A stretch of 64,000 nt of DNA from Planctomycetota bacterium (GTDB taxonomy: Bacteria; Planctomycetota; Phycisphaerae; UBA1845): NCBI GenBank assembly GCA_024275565.1, contig JAJRYY010000173.1:16103-80102 (forward strand), in the 5' to 3' direction. Each line of letters starts with the position of its first letter. The first letter of the stretch is position 1. The translations under genes and the position numbers were made by a program. Shown here piece by piece: positions 31,588 through 41,026 of this stretch. The notes below the pieces were generated by a model. That model saw only the letters and a program-made list of their open reading frames with translations. It ran no database searches and was not told the DNA's origin.

Positions 31588-33270
31588 TTGCTAAGGAAAA
31601 CACCCCAATTGCCGATATACCTCGCACGGGAAATCGATCGGATATCCGGCATCGACAGGGCATCCAGCATCGACAGGATATCCGGCATCGACAAGACATC
31701 AACGATGCACGAAACAACCATGGACCCCAATATATCTGACACCGGAGGGGAAATCGTCACCATGCTTCAAACCAAAACGACAAATATCCACAAGCTGCCA
31801 AGATTGCTCAGCGTAGGCAACGATCGTACCGCCACCGCCTTGGCGAAAGATGACAACACACTCTTCGAAACACACACCGCCCACAACTGCCTCCAGGCCA
31901 TCGAAATACTGGAAGACCAGGCGCCGTTCGACGTCATACTCATCGATTCCTACCCCAGCCACACTGCACAAGACCACGCTACACAAAAGCACACCACACA
32001 AAAACACAATGCACAAGAGCGCAATGCACGACAGAGCAAGACACAAGTCTGTCAGAATGAAACCCAGACTCTGGCAGATGGTTCGCTGGATGAGTACCAG
32101 GCCAGTCTGATCGAAAAAGCAAAACGCCTCAACCCATACACAACAATCCTGCTTCCTCCCCCATCAAATGACCCCCCAATCGACCTCGTCATCCTGGCTG
32201 TTCAGCGCAGCATCCTCTCAGACCAGGCAGCGACCAGGCACGAAGAAGGTGAATACTGCGAACTCAGAAGTGCGATTGATCCAGACACAGATAACTACAC
32301 ACAGAAGCAAATCGTTCTCGTGGTCGACGACGACCCCTCTGCCCTCAATTACGCGGAACGCATACTGAAAAACAGCGGCTACACAGTCATCACCGCCACC
32401 AACGGCAAAGAAGCCATCAACATCATTCGAGACTGCGAGGTGCAGTTCGTTGTCACCGACTGGTGCATGCCCGAGTTGGACGGCCTTGAACTCTGCATCT
32501 GGATCCGTGGCAACGAACATATCGGCTTGGTATACGTCATGCTCATCACTGCCCATTACGACCGGCAGCGACTCCTGCAAGCCTTCGGTGCAGGCGCAGA
32601 CGACTTCCTGAAAAAACCCTACGACCCGCAGGAACTCGTCATCCGGATGCAGTCAGCAGGCCGCGTCATGCGCCTTGAATCCGACCTCGCCCGCCACAAC
32701 CTCGAAAATCAAAAACAAGCCGCCGAAATGGCCATTCTAAATAGTAAACTCCACGAACTCGCCACCACCGATGAACTCACTCAGCTGCTCAACAGACGAC
32801 AGGGCATCAACAGGTTGCAGGACCAGTGGGAAAACGCCGCACGATACAAGCTGCCGCTCTCGGTCATTCTATTCGACATTGACCACTTCAAAAAATTCAA
32901 CGACACCCACGGACACGCCGCAGGCGATGCCGTACTGGTATCGACCGCAAAACGCGTCAAAGAACTCATCAGAACCGCAGATTTTGCAGTGCGCATCGGG
33001 GGTGAAGAATTTCTGATCGTCTGCCCAAACACACCATGTGAAGGCGCCATGGTCCTCGCCGAACGACTTAGAGAGGCGATTGCGGAAGCATTTGTATCAA
33101 TCGATGGTAACAACCTGTCAGCAGCCATAAGCCTCGGCGTCGCGGAACGGGACGAATCGATGGACCTCGTAGACGACCTCGTCAAAGCTGCCGACGTCGC
33201 CCTCTACGAAGCAAAAAATACCGGTCGCAACCGCACCTGTTTACACAACCCCGTCGCTGCCAAAGTCTGA
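31588..33270 (+). CDS. response regulator diguanylate cyclase (degenerate REC - REC - GGDEF)
   Basis: REC VVDDDPSALNYAERIL...VVTDWCMPELDG, GGEEF active site; true start may be a downstream Met such as 31762. Confidence 0.9.
   Translation: MLRKTPQLPIYLAREIDRISGIDRASSIDRISGIDKTSTMHETTMDPNISDTGGEIVTMLQTKTTNIHKLPRLLSVGNDRTATALAKDDNTLFETHTAHNCLQAIEILEDQAPFDVILIDSYPSHTAQDHATQKHTTQKHNAQERNARQSKTQVCQNETQTLADGSLDEYQASLIEKAKRLNPYTTILLPPPSNDPPIDLVILAVQRSILSDQAATRHEEGEYCELRSAIDPDTDNYTQKQIVLVVDDDPSALNYAERILKNSGYTVITATNGKEAINIIRDCEVQFVVTDWCMPELDGLELCIWIRGNEHIGLVYVMLITAHYDRQRLLQAFGAGADDFLKKPYDPQELVIRMQSAGRVMRLESDLARHNLENQKQAAEMAILNSKLHELATTDELTQLLNRRQGINRLQDQWENAARYKLPLSVILFDIDHFKKFNDTHGHAAGDAVLVSTAKRVKELIRTADFAVRIGGEEFLIVCPNTPCEGAMVLAERLREAIAEAFVSIDGNNLSAAISLGVAERDESMDLVDDLVKAADVALYEAKNTGRNRTCLHNPVAAKV
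31633..31704. repeat. 18-bp tandem repeat x4 (atcgacaggatatccggc)
   Basis: four contiguous 18-mers at the 5' end of the ORF (IDRISG/IDRASS/IDRISG/IDKTST if translated). Confidence 0.9.
31960..32049. repeat. 15-bp in-frame repeat x6 inside the degenerate REC domain
   Basis: HTAQD/HATQK/HTTQK/HNAQE/RNARQ/SKTQV. Confidence 0.8.
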
Positions 33271-33321
33271 TCCGCGACACAGAGATCTCCGACCACACGC
33301 TACACTCGGATAGAGCTTGCC

Positions 33322-34491
33322 CTAAGACCGATCGCTTAACGCTTCTGCAGCGTGTACGTCCGCATATAAATCCGAAATAATCGAATCAGCCACCAACCGA
33401 CCAGCGTCCGTCAATCGCACCACGTCTTCCAGGACATCCACAAGCCCCCGCCCACGCAGCATCTCCAACCGCGATCCGCACACCTGCTGAAGGTCGATCC
33501 CGGTACGCGATGCAAAAAGCCCCAGCGCAATCCCCTCATTCAACCGAAGCTGCATCATCAGCGTCTCACCCGCCAACGCCGCACCCGTCACCCGCTCCTT
33601 CTGCAACACAGCATGGCCCACCGAATCGATCATCTGAACATAACGCCCGACATCCGACACATTCTTATACCGAACCCCATCAACATAACCCGCCGCCGAG
33701 GGTCCTGCCCCGATGTACATATCATTCCGCCAGTAAATCAGATTGTGCAAACACGCCTGACCCGGGCGGGCAAAATTGCTGATTTCATATTGCGCATAAC
33801 CATCGCCCCGCAACATCTCAACGGCGAGCTCGAACATATCCGCTTCCAGATTCTCATCGCACGGTGTCAATACCCCCGCACGCAGCTGCGAAGTCAAGCG
33901 CGTCCCTGCCTCATACGTCAACCCATAACAGGCGATATGGTCCACGCCAAGATCGATCGTTTTCCGCAGCGACTCTGCCCAGGTTTCCAGCGTTTGACCC
34001 GGAATACCAAAGATAAGGTCAAGATTGATCCGCCCGATCCCAAATCGCCGGGCAAGCGCAACACCAGGGGCGATGTCAGACGGACTGTGCAGACGCTCCA
34101 GCGTCTCCAGCTCAGATGGATGCCAGGACTGCCCCCCCATGGATATGCGATCCACACCGGCTGATGCGAGAATCTCCATTTTGACCTCATCGAGGGTGGC
34201 AGGGTTCGCTTCGACCGAAAATTCACGCGGCTTGTGCGTACCCGCCACATCCCCCAGCGCCGAAAACAACGCCCGAAAATCGGAAATCGGCAGCACAGTG
34301 GGCGTCCCCCCACCGATGAACATCGTCACGATATCCCCTGAATACTCCCCAGCCCGCCCCTCGATATCGGTGACAAGTCGCGCTACCAGCGGGCTTGTGG
34401 GTCGATCCATCAGCGGAACCGAGTAAAAATCACAGTACCCACACTTCGTCTCACAAAAAGGCACATGCACATAAAATCCACATTCGCTCAT
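33322..34491 (-). CDS. hemW: radical SAM HemW-like protein
   Basis: GFYVHVPFCETKCGYCDFYS, GGGTPT; start chosen at internal Met. Confidence 0.93.
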   Translation of the reverse strand: MSECGFYVHVPFCETKCGYCDFYSVPLMDRPTSPLVARLVTDIEGRAGEYSGDIVTMFIGGGTPTVLPISDFRALFSALGDVAGTHKPREFSVEANPATLDEVKMEILASAGVDRISMGGQSWHPSELETLERLHSPSDIAPGVALARRFGIGRINLDLIFGIPGQTLETWAESLRKTIDLGVDHIACYGLTYEAGTRLTSQLRAGVLTPCDENLEADMFELAVEMLRGDGYAQYEISNFARPGQACLHNLIYWRNDMYIGAGPSAAGYVDGVRYKNVSDVGRYVQMIDSVGHAVLQKERVTGAALAGETLMMQLRLNEGIALGLFASRTGIDLQQVCGSRLEMLRGRGLVDVLEDVVRLTDAGRLVADSIISDLYADVHAAEALSDRS

Positions 34492-34808
34492 AACCTCATT
34501 AGACAACACCCCATCCCACACCGTCAAACAATCTCGGATACAGCAAGGCTTCAATCACGCAACTGGTCACCCGAAAGCGCAACGGGTCACCCGATATGGA
34601 CTGTGGGGCCCTGAAACAGGAAAAGGGAGGGGTACATGCCCCCATCCCCCCGAATCGTCCTCAATCGTCCTCCATCCACGAATCGTCCCGGATCGCTGCC
34701 CCTCGACCAGCATGGCACCCGCCATTCCACCCTTCTTGCACTATTTCGTAAGTAGTTGTCAATAAATCGCTTACCTGAGATTCTGGGCTGCGTTTCGTCC
34801 GAAAACCG

Positions 34809-34837
34809 TTGAACGAATCGCGAGAAGGTTGTATACT
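34809..34837 (+). promoter_or_regulatory. sigma70-like promoter TTGAAC-N17-TATACT upstream of the FHA gene
   Basis: near-consensus -35 and -10 with exact 17-bp spacer. Confidence 0.55.
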
Positions 34838-34849
34838 GGACGCCCGCCC

Positions 34850-34891
34850 GCGGGATACTGAGATCCCGCCTGGGGTTAATCGCCCCGGCGG
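34850..34891 (+). promoter_or_regulatory. 5' leader with two mutually exclusive hairpins
   Basis: GCGGGAT-ACTGAG-ATCCCGC (34850-34869) shares bases with CCGCC(T)GGGG-TTAATCG-CCCCGGCGG (34866-34891). Confidence 0.5.
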
Positions 34892-34936
34892 AAGTTGCAG
34901 TGGCAATGGATATTTGGTTGCATATCGAGGGACGCT

Positions 34937-35434
34937 ATGAATATCAACTTGGTCATGTTTCAGGAATCCGGCGAACGGCGAGACTTCCCACTGTCGAGAC
35001 CCGTCACCACCGTAGGACGCAAGGAAGATTGCGACATCCGCATCCCGCTCGCCGAAATCTCACGCCATCATGCGAAATTCACCCTCGACGACGCCATTCT
35101 CAAAATTCTCGACCTCGGAAGTGCAAACGGTACATTCGTCAACAACAAGCGGGTCAAGGAATCCAGGCTCTCTGCCGGCGATCATGTCGTCGTGGGACCG
35201 GTCGTATTCACCGTCCAGCTCGACGGAAAACCCAACGACGTCCGGGCTGTCAAAACGAAATTACGAACACTCTCAAATGCCAGCCCTCCAAGCAACAGTC
35301 CGCAGGCAGCTCCCCCTGTCGAGGAAGACCTGGACCCAATCAGTGCGCTGGAAGCATTGGCCTCAAGTGCAGATCAGACAGCGATCGACGCTTTCGATGA
35401 CGATGACGGAATCCTCAACGACAGCGTCCTGTAG
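34937..35434 (+). CDS. FHA-domain protein
   Basis: TTVGRKEDCDIRIPLAEISRHHAKF...LGSANGTFVNNKRV. Confidence 0.92.
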   Translation: MNINLVMFQESGERRDFPLSRPVTTVGRKEDCDIRIPLAEISRHHAKFTLDDAILKILDLGSANGTFVNNKRVKESRLSAGDHVVVGPVVFTVQLDGKPNDVRAVKTKLRTLSNASPPSNSPQAAPPVEEDLDPISALEALASSADQTAIDAFDDDDGILNDSVL

Positions 35435-35473
35435 TAAGCTGGGAATAAGCAAGCTGGGATAAGTAAGCTGGGA
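35430..35473. repeat. 14-15-bp tandem repeat x3 beginning at the FHA gene stop codon
   Basis: tgtagtaagctggga / ataagcaagctggga / taagtaagctggga. Confidence 0.85.
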
Positions 35474-35641
35474 TATTCGTGGTGGTCGTAACAGGTTGAA
35501 AACCGGTATTGTCATCATCGGGCAGCGATGTTTGTGCTTGCATGACAACCTGATCTCAAGCTTCTCGAATCACACCAATGGTAATCTCCGCGCCTGCCGA
35601 TAAAATGATATAGTGACCACACATGCCAACAGAGCAACTTC

Positions 35642-36163
35642 ATGGAACAGCGACAATCAGCACACCCGCACCCCAAAAAAGCCTCCAAACCGCTTCCCGG
35701 TGGGGTGGTGACTGACCGTTCGCGGCGTGCAAGGTCAAATCTGGGCCGAAAACTCATCCCGCTGACAACAGTGGCCATGCTCCTGTGTGCAGTGGTGGTC
35801 TGGCAGCGCGATTCCACCGCCATAGAGGCAGAGCAGTCAAGAATGGCCGTACACGCCGTTCCCATCGAGAAATTCCTGCGTCTGCACGGTTCACTTCCGC
35901 CGCATTTCCCGCGACCTTTCTCGCCAGACGCCGAGAATCCACACCAGAAATTCCACTATCTCGATAGCAAAATGATCGCCTGGGCACAAACCGCCGACAT
36001 CCCAGCCATCATCGGATACCGACAGGGATACAGCCTCATCATAAAACCCAACGGCCACGCGGTCCTCATCTACGATAAAGGCAACCTGCGCACAGAATGG
36101 ATGTCGAGCAGAGAGTTCGGTCATGCCATGGACGAGCAACGCAAGGCCGCCAGCAATAAATAA
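35642..36163 (+). CDS. hypothetical single-TM protein
   Basis: 173 aa with one TM (LIPLTTVAMLLCAVVVW). Confidence 0.6.
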   Translation: MEQRQSAHPHPKKASKPLPGGVVTDRSRRARSNLGRKLIPLTTVAMLLCAVVVWQRDSTAIEAEQSRMAVHAVPIEKFLRLHGSLPPHFPRPFSPDAENPHQKFHYLDSKMIAWAQTADIPAIIGYRQGYSLIIKPNGHAVLIYDKGNLRTEWMSSREFGHAMDEQRKAASNK

Positions 36164-36313
36164 ACCGCCAGTTCACTATAATCACTCTAACTTCACCAAA
36201 GGGGGTTAAAATGCTCCTGATGGGCTGAAATCAGCATCTCCTGCCACTTGCGTTTATCAACGGCCTCTGTAGAATTCGTGGCTCGATAGATTTTCATAAG
36301 GTGACGAATACAT

Positions 36314-36508
36314 ATGCCAAAACAAAAAACACATAAAGGACTCGCAAAGCGCGTCCGTATCACTGCCAAGGGAAAAGTGCGATATAAAAGTTCCTTCGCA
36401 GGACACCTTATGAGCACCAAGAGCGGAAATCGCTGTCGCAAGTTGCGCAAACCGTCGTTCATCAGCGGTGCAGTTGCGAGCAGAATCAAGCGCATGCTGG
36501 GTGTCTAG
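36314..36508 (+). CDS. rpmI: 50S ribosomal protein L35
   Basis: MPKQKTHKGLAKRVRITAKGKVRYKSSFAGHL. Confidence 0.97.
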   Translation: MPKQKTHKGLAKRVRITAKGKVRYKSSFAGHLMSTKSGNRCRKLRKPSFISGAVASRIKRMLGV

Positions 36509-36542
36509 TGTTCTGTCGCAGCTTGTTGCCTTTCGCAGCTTC

Positions 36543-36612
36543 AGCTTGTGACTCTCGCAGCTTGTGACTCTCGCAGCTTGTGACTCTCGTAGCTTGTGAC
36601 TCTCGTAGCTTG
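36543..36612. repeat. 16-bp tandem repeat x4+ (agcttgtgactctcgc)
   Basis: four contiguous 16-mers at 36543, 36559, 36575, 36591 plus partial. Confidence 0.92.
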
Positions 36613-36782
36613 CAAGTTGCCTGGCACAGCTTGTAATCTGTCACAGTCTGCTATCCGGCACGGTCTGGATGACGGGTGCGGGCGCGTCAATGCTGACAGA
36701 ATGGTCAATGCTGACAGAGTACCCGTAGTCGGCGTGGCTGGTGGTCGGATGCACGTTGCTGATAAAACAGGGCGGACAGGCA

Positions 36783-36857
36783 GATTCGTGATCGCTGAAT
36801 TCGTGGCCACTGAGTTCGTGGCCGCTGAGTTCGTGGCCGCTGGACTCGTAGACGGTG
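36783..36857. repeat. 15-bp tandem repeat x5 (gagttcgtggccgct)
   Basis: five contiguous degenerate 15-mers. Confidence 0.85.
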
Positions 36858-36859
36858 AA

Positions 36860-36912
36860 GTTGATAATCAGACAAGTTGATAATCAGATAATTTGATAAT
36901 CAGTGGGTTGAT
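36860..36912. repeat. 16-bp tandem repeat x3 (gttgataatcagacaa)
   Basis: three contiguous 16-mers plus partial. Confidence 0.88.
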
Positions 36913-36936
36913 AGCACGCAGCAGGAGTTTTCAGTA

Positions 36937-37302
36937 ATGCCCAGAGCAAAGTACGGAGCAGCGCGTCACCGCAAGAAGCACCGCGTATTGAAGGAAGCAC
37001 GCGGATACCGCGGTGGACGCAGCAAGCTCTATCGAACAGCCAAGGAAGCGATCACCCGCGCAGGCGTCTTTGCATATCGCGATCGTCGTGCGCGCAAGCG
37101 AGATTTCAGAAGCTTGTGGATTGTACGGCTCAGCGCTGCCTGTCGCGAACGTGGAATCGCCTACAGCCGTTTCATCTTCGGCCTCAAAGCCAATTCCATC
37201 ACGATCAATCGAAAGATGCTCAGCGAGGTCGCCATTCACGATGCCGAAGCATTCGACGCAATCGTGGAACTGGCGAAGACCAGCCAGCCCAAGGCTGCGT
37301 AG
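36937..37302 (+). CDS. rplT: 50S ribosomal protein L20
   Basis: MPRAKYGAARHRKKHRVLKEARGYRGGRSKLYRTAKEA. Confidence 0.97.
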   Translation: MPRAKYGAARHRKKHRVLKEARGYRGGRSKLYRTAKEAITRAGVFAYRDRRARKRDFRSLWIVRLSAACRERGIAYSRFIFGLKANSITINRKMLSEVAIHDAEAFDAIVELAKTSQPKAA

Positions 37303-37512
37303 TTTCTTTTTCCTCGCGGTTTTCCTGGCTGCCTGTTGACTCCCGGCTGCCTGTTGACAGGCGGTTGACACGGTCGGTAGCGAGATTCCATCGCACCCGA
37401 TCTTCCCCGATATAAAACACACGTGGAACGACCCTGAACGGGTCAGTTCTGCGCAGCGAGCGGGGAGGCCGTGTCAGTGTTGGCGGAGATGTGAACGTAA
37501 GCACGCATGTAG

Positions 37513-37532
37513 CACAGCCGCCCCCGGCTGTG
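37513..37532. repeat. perfect 8-bp stem hairpin CACAGCCG-CCCC-CGGCTGTG
   Basis: inverted repeat read directly; degenerate partial second copy follows. Confidence 0.7.
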
Positions 37533-37654
37533 GCCGTTCAACGCACCACAACCGCCCCCGACTGTAACCGTTCCACCCCCGCCAAAACTCTCACGCACCC
37601 GCGTGCGGAGGTCCGGATGAATCCGCGTTGTGATATTGCTCAGCCTCGATTATC

Positions 37655-38935
37655 TTGCCCCCTGGTAAATGCCTACCGGACGCAAAGTGTCAGCGACAGA
37701 TATGGGATAATCGTGTTGGTATGAGTAATGTAGTGAACAACAGAGCAGAATTGGACGGCAGCTCGGGCCTGGATCATTCGCAGCGGGATGCAGGATCGCA
37801 CACCGGTGGCGTCGTACCCGATGCACAGGATGCTGCCGGGTTAAGCGAAGCTTCTGACAGCGGGAACAATGGACTGCGTGATGAGAGTCCAGCCGCCTTC
37901 TGCCAGCGGATGCTCGTAGGAACTTCGCGCACCTTTGCGCTATCGATTCCCGAGTTACCCACCCCAGTAGATGCCCATGTCCAGTGCGCCTACCTCGTCT
38001 GCCGGATGATCGACACACTTGAAGATCGCCCCGGTGTGAGTGAGGAGATTCGCCAGAGATTATTCACTGAATTTGCAGATCGACTTGGACCACCGGTCCG
38101 CGTGGGCGACCTTTCCACAGTATTCAGCATGTACAACGAGCAGGCGAACCTCGCGGCAGGACGCCCGTTTGAAGACCCCTGTGCAGAGCTGATGGCCCGT
38201 GGAGATCTCGTCATCCAGGAGTTGACATCATTCCCCGAACCAGCCATAGCAGCCATCCGCGATTGTGCTGTAGAGATGACGGCTGGTTTGCGTCTGACCC
38301 CGCTGACCCCGCCAAATTCACCGCAGTTCTTATTCACGCGCTGGCGAGAACTGGAGCGATACTGTCACTACGCAGCAGGCGTGGTCGGAGTCATGCTCGC
38401 ACGGTTGTTCGTAGCCTGCGAAGGACGCGACCCGCGAACGCTCAACAGACACGAAATACATCGAGCGAAGCGGTATGGCCGAGGACTCCAGCTCACGAAC
38501 ATCATCAAGGACCACCCGTCTGATTTGACGGACGGGCGATGCTTCATGCCCAGAGAACTGGCTGCACAATTTGACCTGAAGGAGAAAGATTTGCTGTCAC
38601 CAGGGCTGGACATTCGGGTCAGAACCTGGGTGGTGCGACGGGCGATGGGACACCTGGATGCGGGGTTGAACTTCTGCCTCGGCATGCCAACCAATCCGGT
38701 CGGAATGCGGGTATTTTGCGTTCAGCCAATGATGATGGCTGTCCTCACCCTGGAGCGGGTATTGTTGCACCACGATCCAACCCCGCACGATCGCCCCAAG
38801 ATCACGCGTGAGCAGGTGCGCTATGTCATGGAGACAAGTCGCGAGGTCTCGACAGACGACAAGAAACTGGTCGACTGGTACTGGGAAGTCCGAGCCTCAC
38901 TCGATCGGGCATTGGAGACGGTCGAAGGATCGTAA
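37655..38935 (+). CDS. squalene/phytoene synthase family, eukaryote-type squalene synthase-like (true start may be internal Met)
   Basis: YLVCRMIDTLEDRPG, YCHYAAGVVGVMLARLF, LTNIIKDHPSDLTDGRCFMP. Confidence 0.85.
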   Translation: MPPGKCLPDAKCQRQIWDNRVGMSNVVNNRAELDGSSGLDHSQRDAGSHTGGVVPDAQDAAGLSEASDSGNNGLRDESPAAFCQRMLVGTSRTFALSIPELPTPVDAHVQCAYLVCRMIDTLEDRPGVSEEIRQRLFTEFADRLGPPVRVGDLSTVFSMYNEQANLAAGRPFEDPCAELMARGDLVIQELTSFPEPAIAAIRDCAVEMTAGLRLTPLTPPNSPQFLFTRWRELERYCHYAAGVVGVMLARLFVACEGRDPRTLNRHEIHRAKRYGRGLQLTNIIKDHPSDLTDGRCFMPRELAAQFDLKEKDLLSPGLDIRVRTWVVRRAMGHLDAGLNFCLGMPTNPVGMRVFCVQPMMMAVLTLERVLLHHDPTPHDRPKITREQVRYVMETSREVSTDDKKLVDWYWEVRASLDRALETVEGS

Positions 38936-38972
38936 GGAAAGATAAAGCGGCTGTGCTGGTGCCCTTGAAGCA

Positions 38973-39140
38973 CTACTTTGCCGGTGCTTTGGGCTTCTTT
39001 GGGGTAGCACCAGGCGCACCGCTGGGAACGATGAAGCACAACCCGCATCGACCGCAGCGGATTTTCTTGCCTCGGGCATTATCCGGAACCTGCAACACGG
39101 AACGGCAGGTCAGATTCGGGCACAGTAGCGTGATGGCCAT
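38973..39140 (-). CDS. small zinc-ribbon protein (55 aa), absent from the ORF track
   Basis: MAITLLCPNLTCRSVLQVPDNARGKKIRCGRCGLCFIVPSGAPGATPKKPKAPAK* read on minus strand. Confidence 0.7.
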   Translation of the reverse strand: MAITLLCPNLTCRSVLQVPDNARGKKIRCGRCGLCFIVPSGAPGATPKKPKAPAK

Positions 39141-39397
39141 TCGTTCACTTTATCTCCCGGACGGGCGTGCCAACTCACTGGCACCATTGTCTGTCGTCCC
39201 CAATTTCCATTCGTCACAATTTCCATTCGTCGGCAAATTGCCAGCCGTCCACAATTGCCAGTCCACGCCGCAGACACCCGTGACAGAGGGGTATATCGGT
39301 CCGCAAGACCTGCGGGTTTACCATTGAATCCCGGGGGATACCACTGAATCCTGAGGGGGTTACCACTGAATAATGTTTGATTCGGAGGCTTAGCCAG

Positions 39398-39463
39398 ACG
39401 GCAGTTATCCGGACCCTCGGCAGCAGTTATCCGAACCCCCGGCAACCGTTATGCGGACTCACG
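39398..39463. repeat. 22-bp tandem repeat x3 starting inside the 3' end of clpX
   Basis: rc: CGTGAGTCCGCATAACGGTTGC / CGGGGGTTCGGATAACTGCTGC / CGAGGGTCCGGATAACTGCCGT. Confidence 0.9.
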
Positions 39464-40738
39464 GCGACGTTTTGGCTTGGTGGCGAAGAGCTTTTCCTTC
39501 TTATCGACAATGGCTTCGCTGACGACATATTTTCCGGATTTGGGGTGTTCCGGGAGGTCGAACATGGCATCGATCATGAAATTCTCCATGACCGCACGAA
39601 GCGCCCTGGCGCCGGTTTCGCGTTTGATCGCTTTTTGAGCGATGTTCTTGAGCGCACCCTTGGAAAATTCCAACTGGCAACCTTCGAACTCGAAGAATTT
39701 CTGATATTGACGCACAATCGCGTTTTTGGGTTCCGTGAGGATTTTTATCATCACTTTCTCGTTCAGCGGCGACAGCGCGGTGATGATGGGTAGACGCCCC
39801 ACAAACTCGGGAATAAGCCCGTATTCGATCAAGTCTTCGGGGATGATCTGAGACAGAAGCTCGGCAGTCTCTTCCGCTCTTGTGGCGTCGTCCATGCTTT
39901 CCGAGGCACAACCAATGCTGCTCCTGCCAACGCGACGCTTTATAATATCAACCACGCCTGTAAACGTTCCGCCGCAGATGAAGAGGATGTTCGTGGTGTC
40001 GAGCTGAATGTACTGCTGCTCGGGGTGCTTTCGACCACCCTGCGGGGGTACGTTGGAGAAGGTGCCTTCCAGCATTTTCAGCAGCGCCTGCTGCACGCCC
40101 TCACCGGAGACATCCCGCGTGATGCTGACATTCTGGGTCGTTCGTCCGATTTTGTCGATTTCGTCGATATAAATAATGCCCCGCTGAGCGAGTTCCAGGT
40201 CATACTCGGCAGCCTGGAGGAGTCTCAGAAGGACATTTTCGACGTCCTCCCCGACGTATCCGGCTTCTGTGAGGGTCGTTGCATCTGCGATCGCGAAGGG
40301 GACGTTCAGGATTCTGGCGAGCGTCTTGGCCACCAGCGTCTTGCCGGAACCTGTCGGACCGACCATGAGAACGTTCGATTTATCCAGTTCGACGTCATCA
40401 CCGCCCTGATCGGTGTGAGTGAGTCGCTTATAATGGTTGTGGACCGCGACGGAGATGGCGTGCTTGGCTTCTTCCTGTCCGATCACATACTGGTCGAGGA
40501 ATTCGTTGATCTGACGGGGTGTGGGCGTCTGCCCGACGACGGCGCGGGCGGTGGAGGATTTTCGCAGTTCCTGCCGGATGATGTTGTGGCAAAGCTCGAC
40601 GCAGCTCTTACAAATATACACATCTCGCGGACCTTCAACCATCGGGCCTGCTTCGCGCTGGCTTTTTCCACAAAAGCTACAGGAATTGTTCCGGCGTTCG
40701 CGACCGCCATTGCCACCTTTGGTACCAGACATGTTCAT
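39449..40738 (-). CDS. clpX: ATP-dependent Clp protease ATP-binding subunit
   Basis: N-terminal C4 zinc finger [16 protein letters not shown], ClpX-type length. Confidence 0.97.
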   Translation of the reverse strand: MNMSGTKGGNGGRERRNNSCSFCGKSQREAGPMVEGPRDVYICKSCVELCHNIIRQELRKSSTARAVVGQTPTPRQINEFLDQYVIGQEEAKHAISVAVHNHYKRLTHTDQGGDDVELDKSNVLMVGPTGSGKTLVAKTLARILNVPFAIADATTLTEAGYVGEDVENVLLRLLQAAEYDLELAQRGIIYIDEIDKIGRTTQNVSITRDVSGEGVQQALLKMLEGTFSNVPPQGGRKHPEQQYIQLDTTNILFICGGTFTGVVDIIKRRVGRSSIGCASESMDDATRAEETAELLSQIIPEDLIEYGLIPEFVGRLPIITALSPLNEKVMIKILTEPKNAIVRQYQKFFEFEGCQLEFSKGALKNIAQKAIKRETGARALRAVMENFMIDAMFDLPEHPKSGKYVVSEAIVDKKEKLFATKPKRRRESA

Positions 40739-40751
40739 TCAGATCCTCTTG

Positions 40752-40851
40752 CACGCCTTACAGAAACTTGTCACGCCCTACAGAAACGCTACACGCCGCA
40801 CAGAAACGCCGCACGTCGTACAGAAACGCTACACGCCTCACAAATCCACTG
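40752..40851. repeat. 20-bp tandem repeat x5 upstream of clpX
   Basis: cacgccctacagaaacgcta; five contiguous 20-mers. Confidence 0.93.
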
Positions 40852-41026
40852 ACTTGCTCAAGAAGAAAAACCATCCACCTTGCGCAAGAAAACCATCCAC
40901 GGTGCTACGAGCTTCCTATCGTCACTACCGGTATGGGTGCTACAATTCATCATACCTTATTTCCGCCCTGATGTCTGTCACAAACTACCAAAATAGTGAT
41001 TTCATGCACACTGGCTGGTGATTAAG

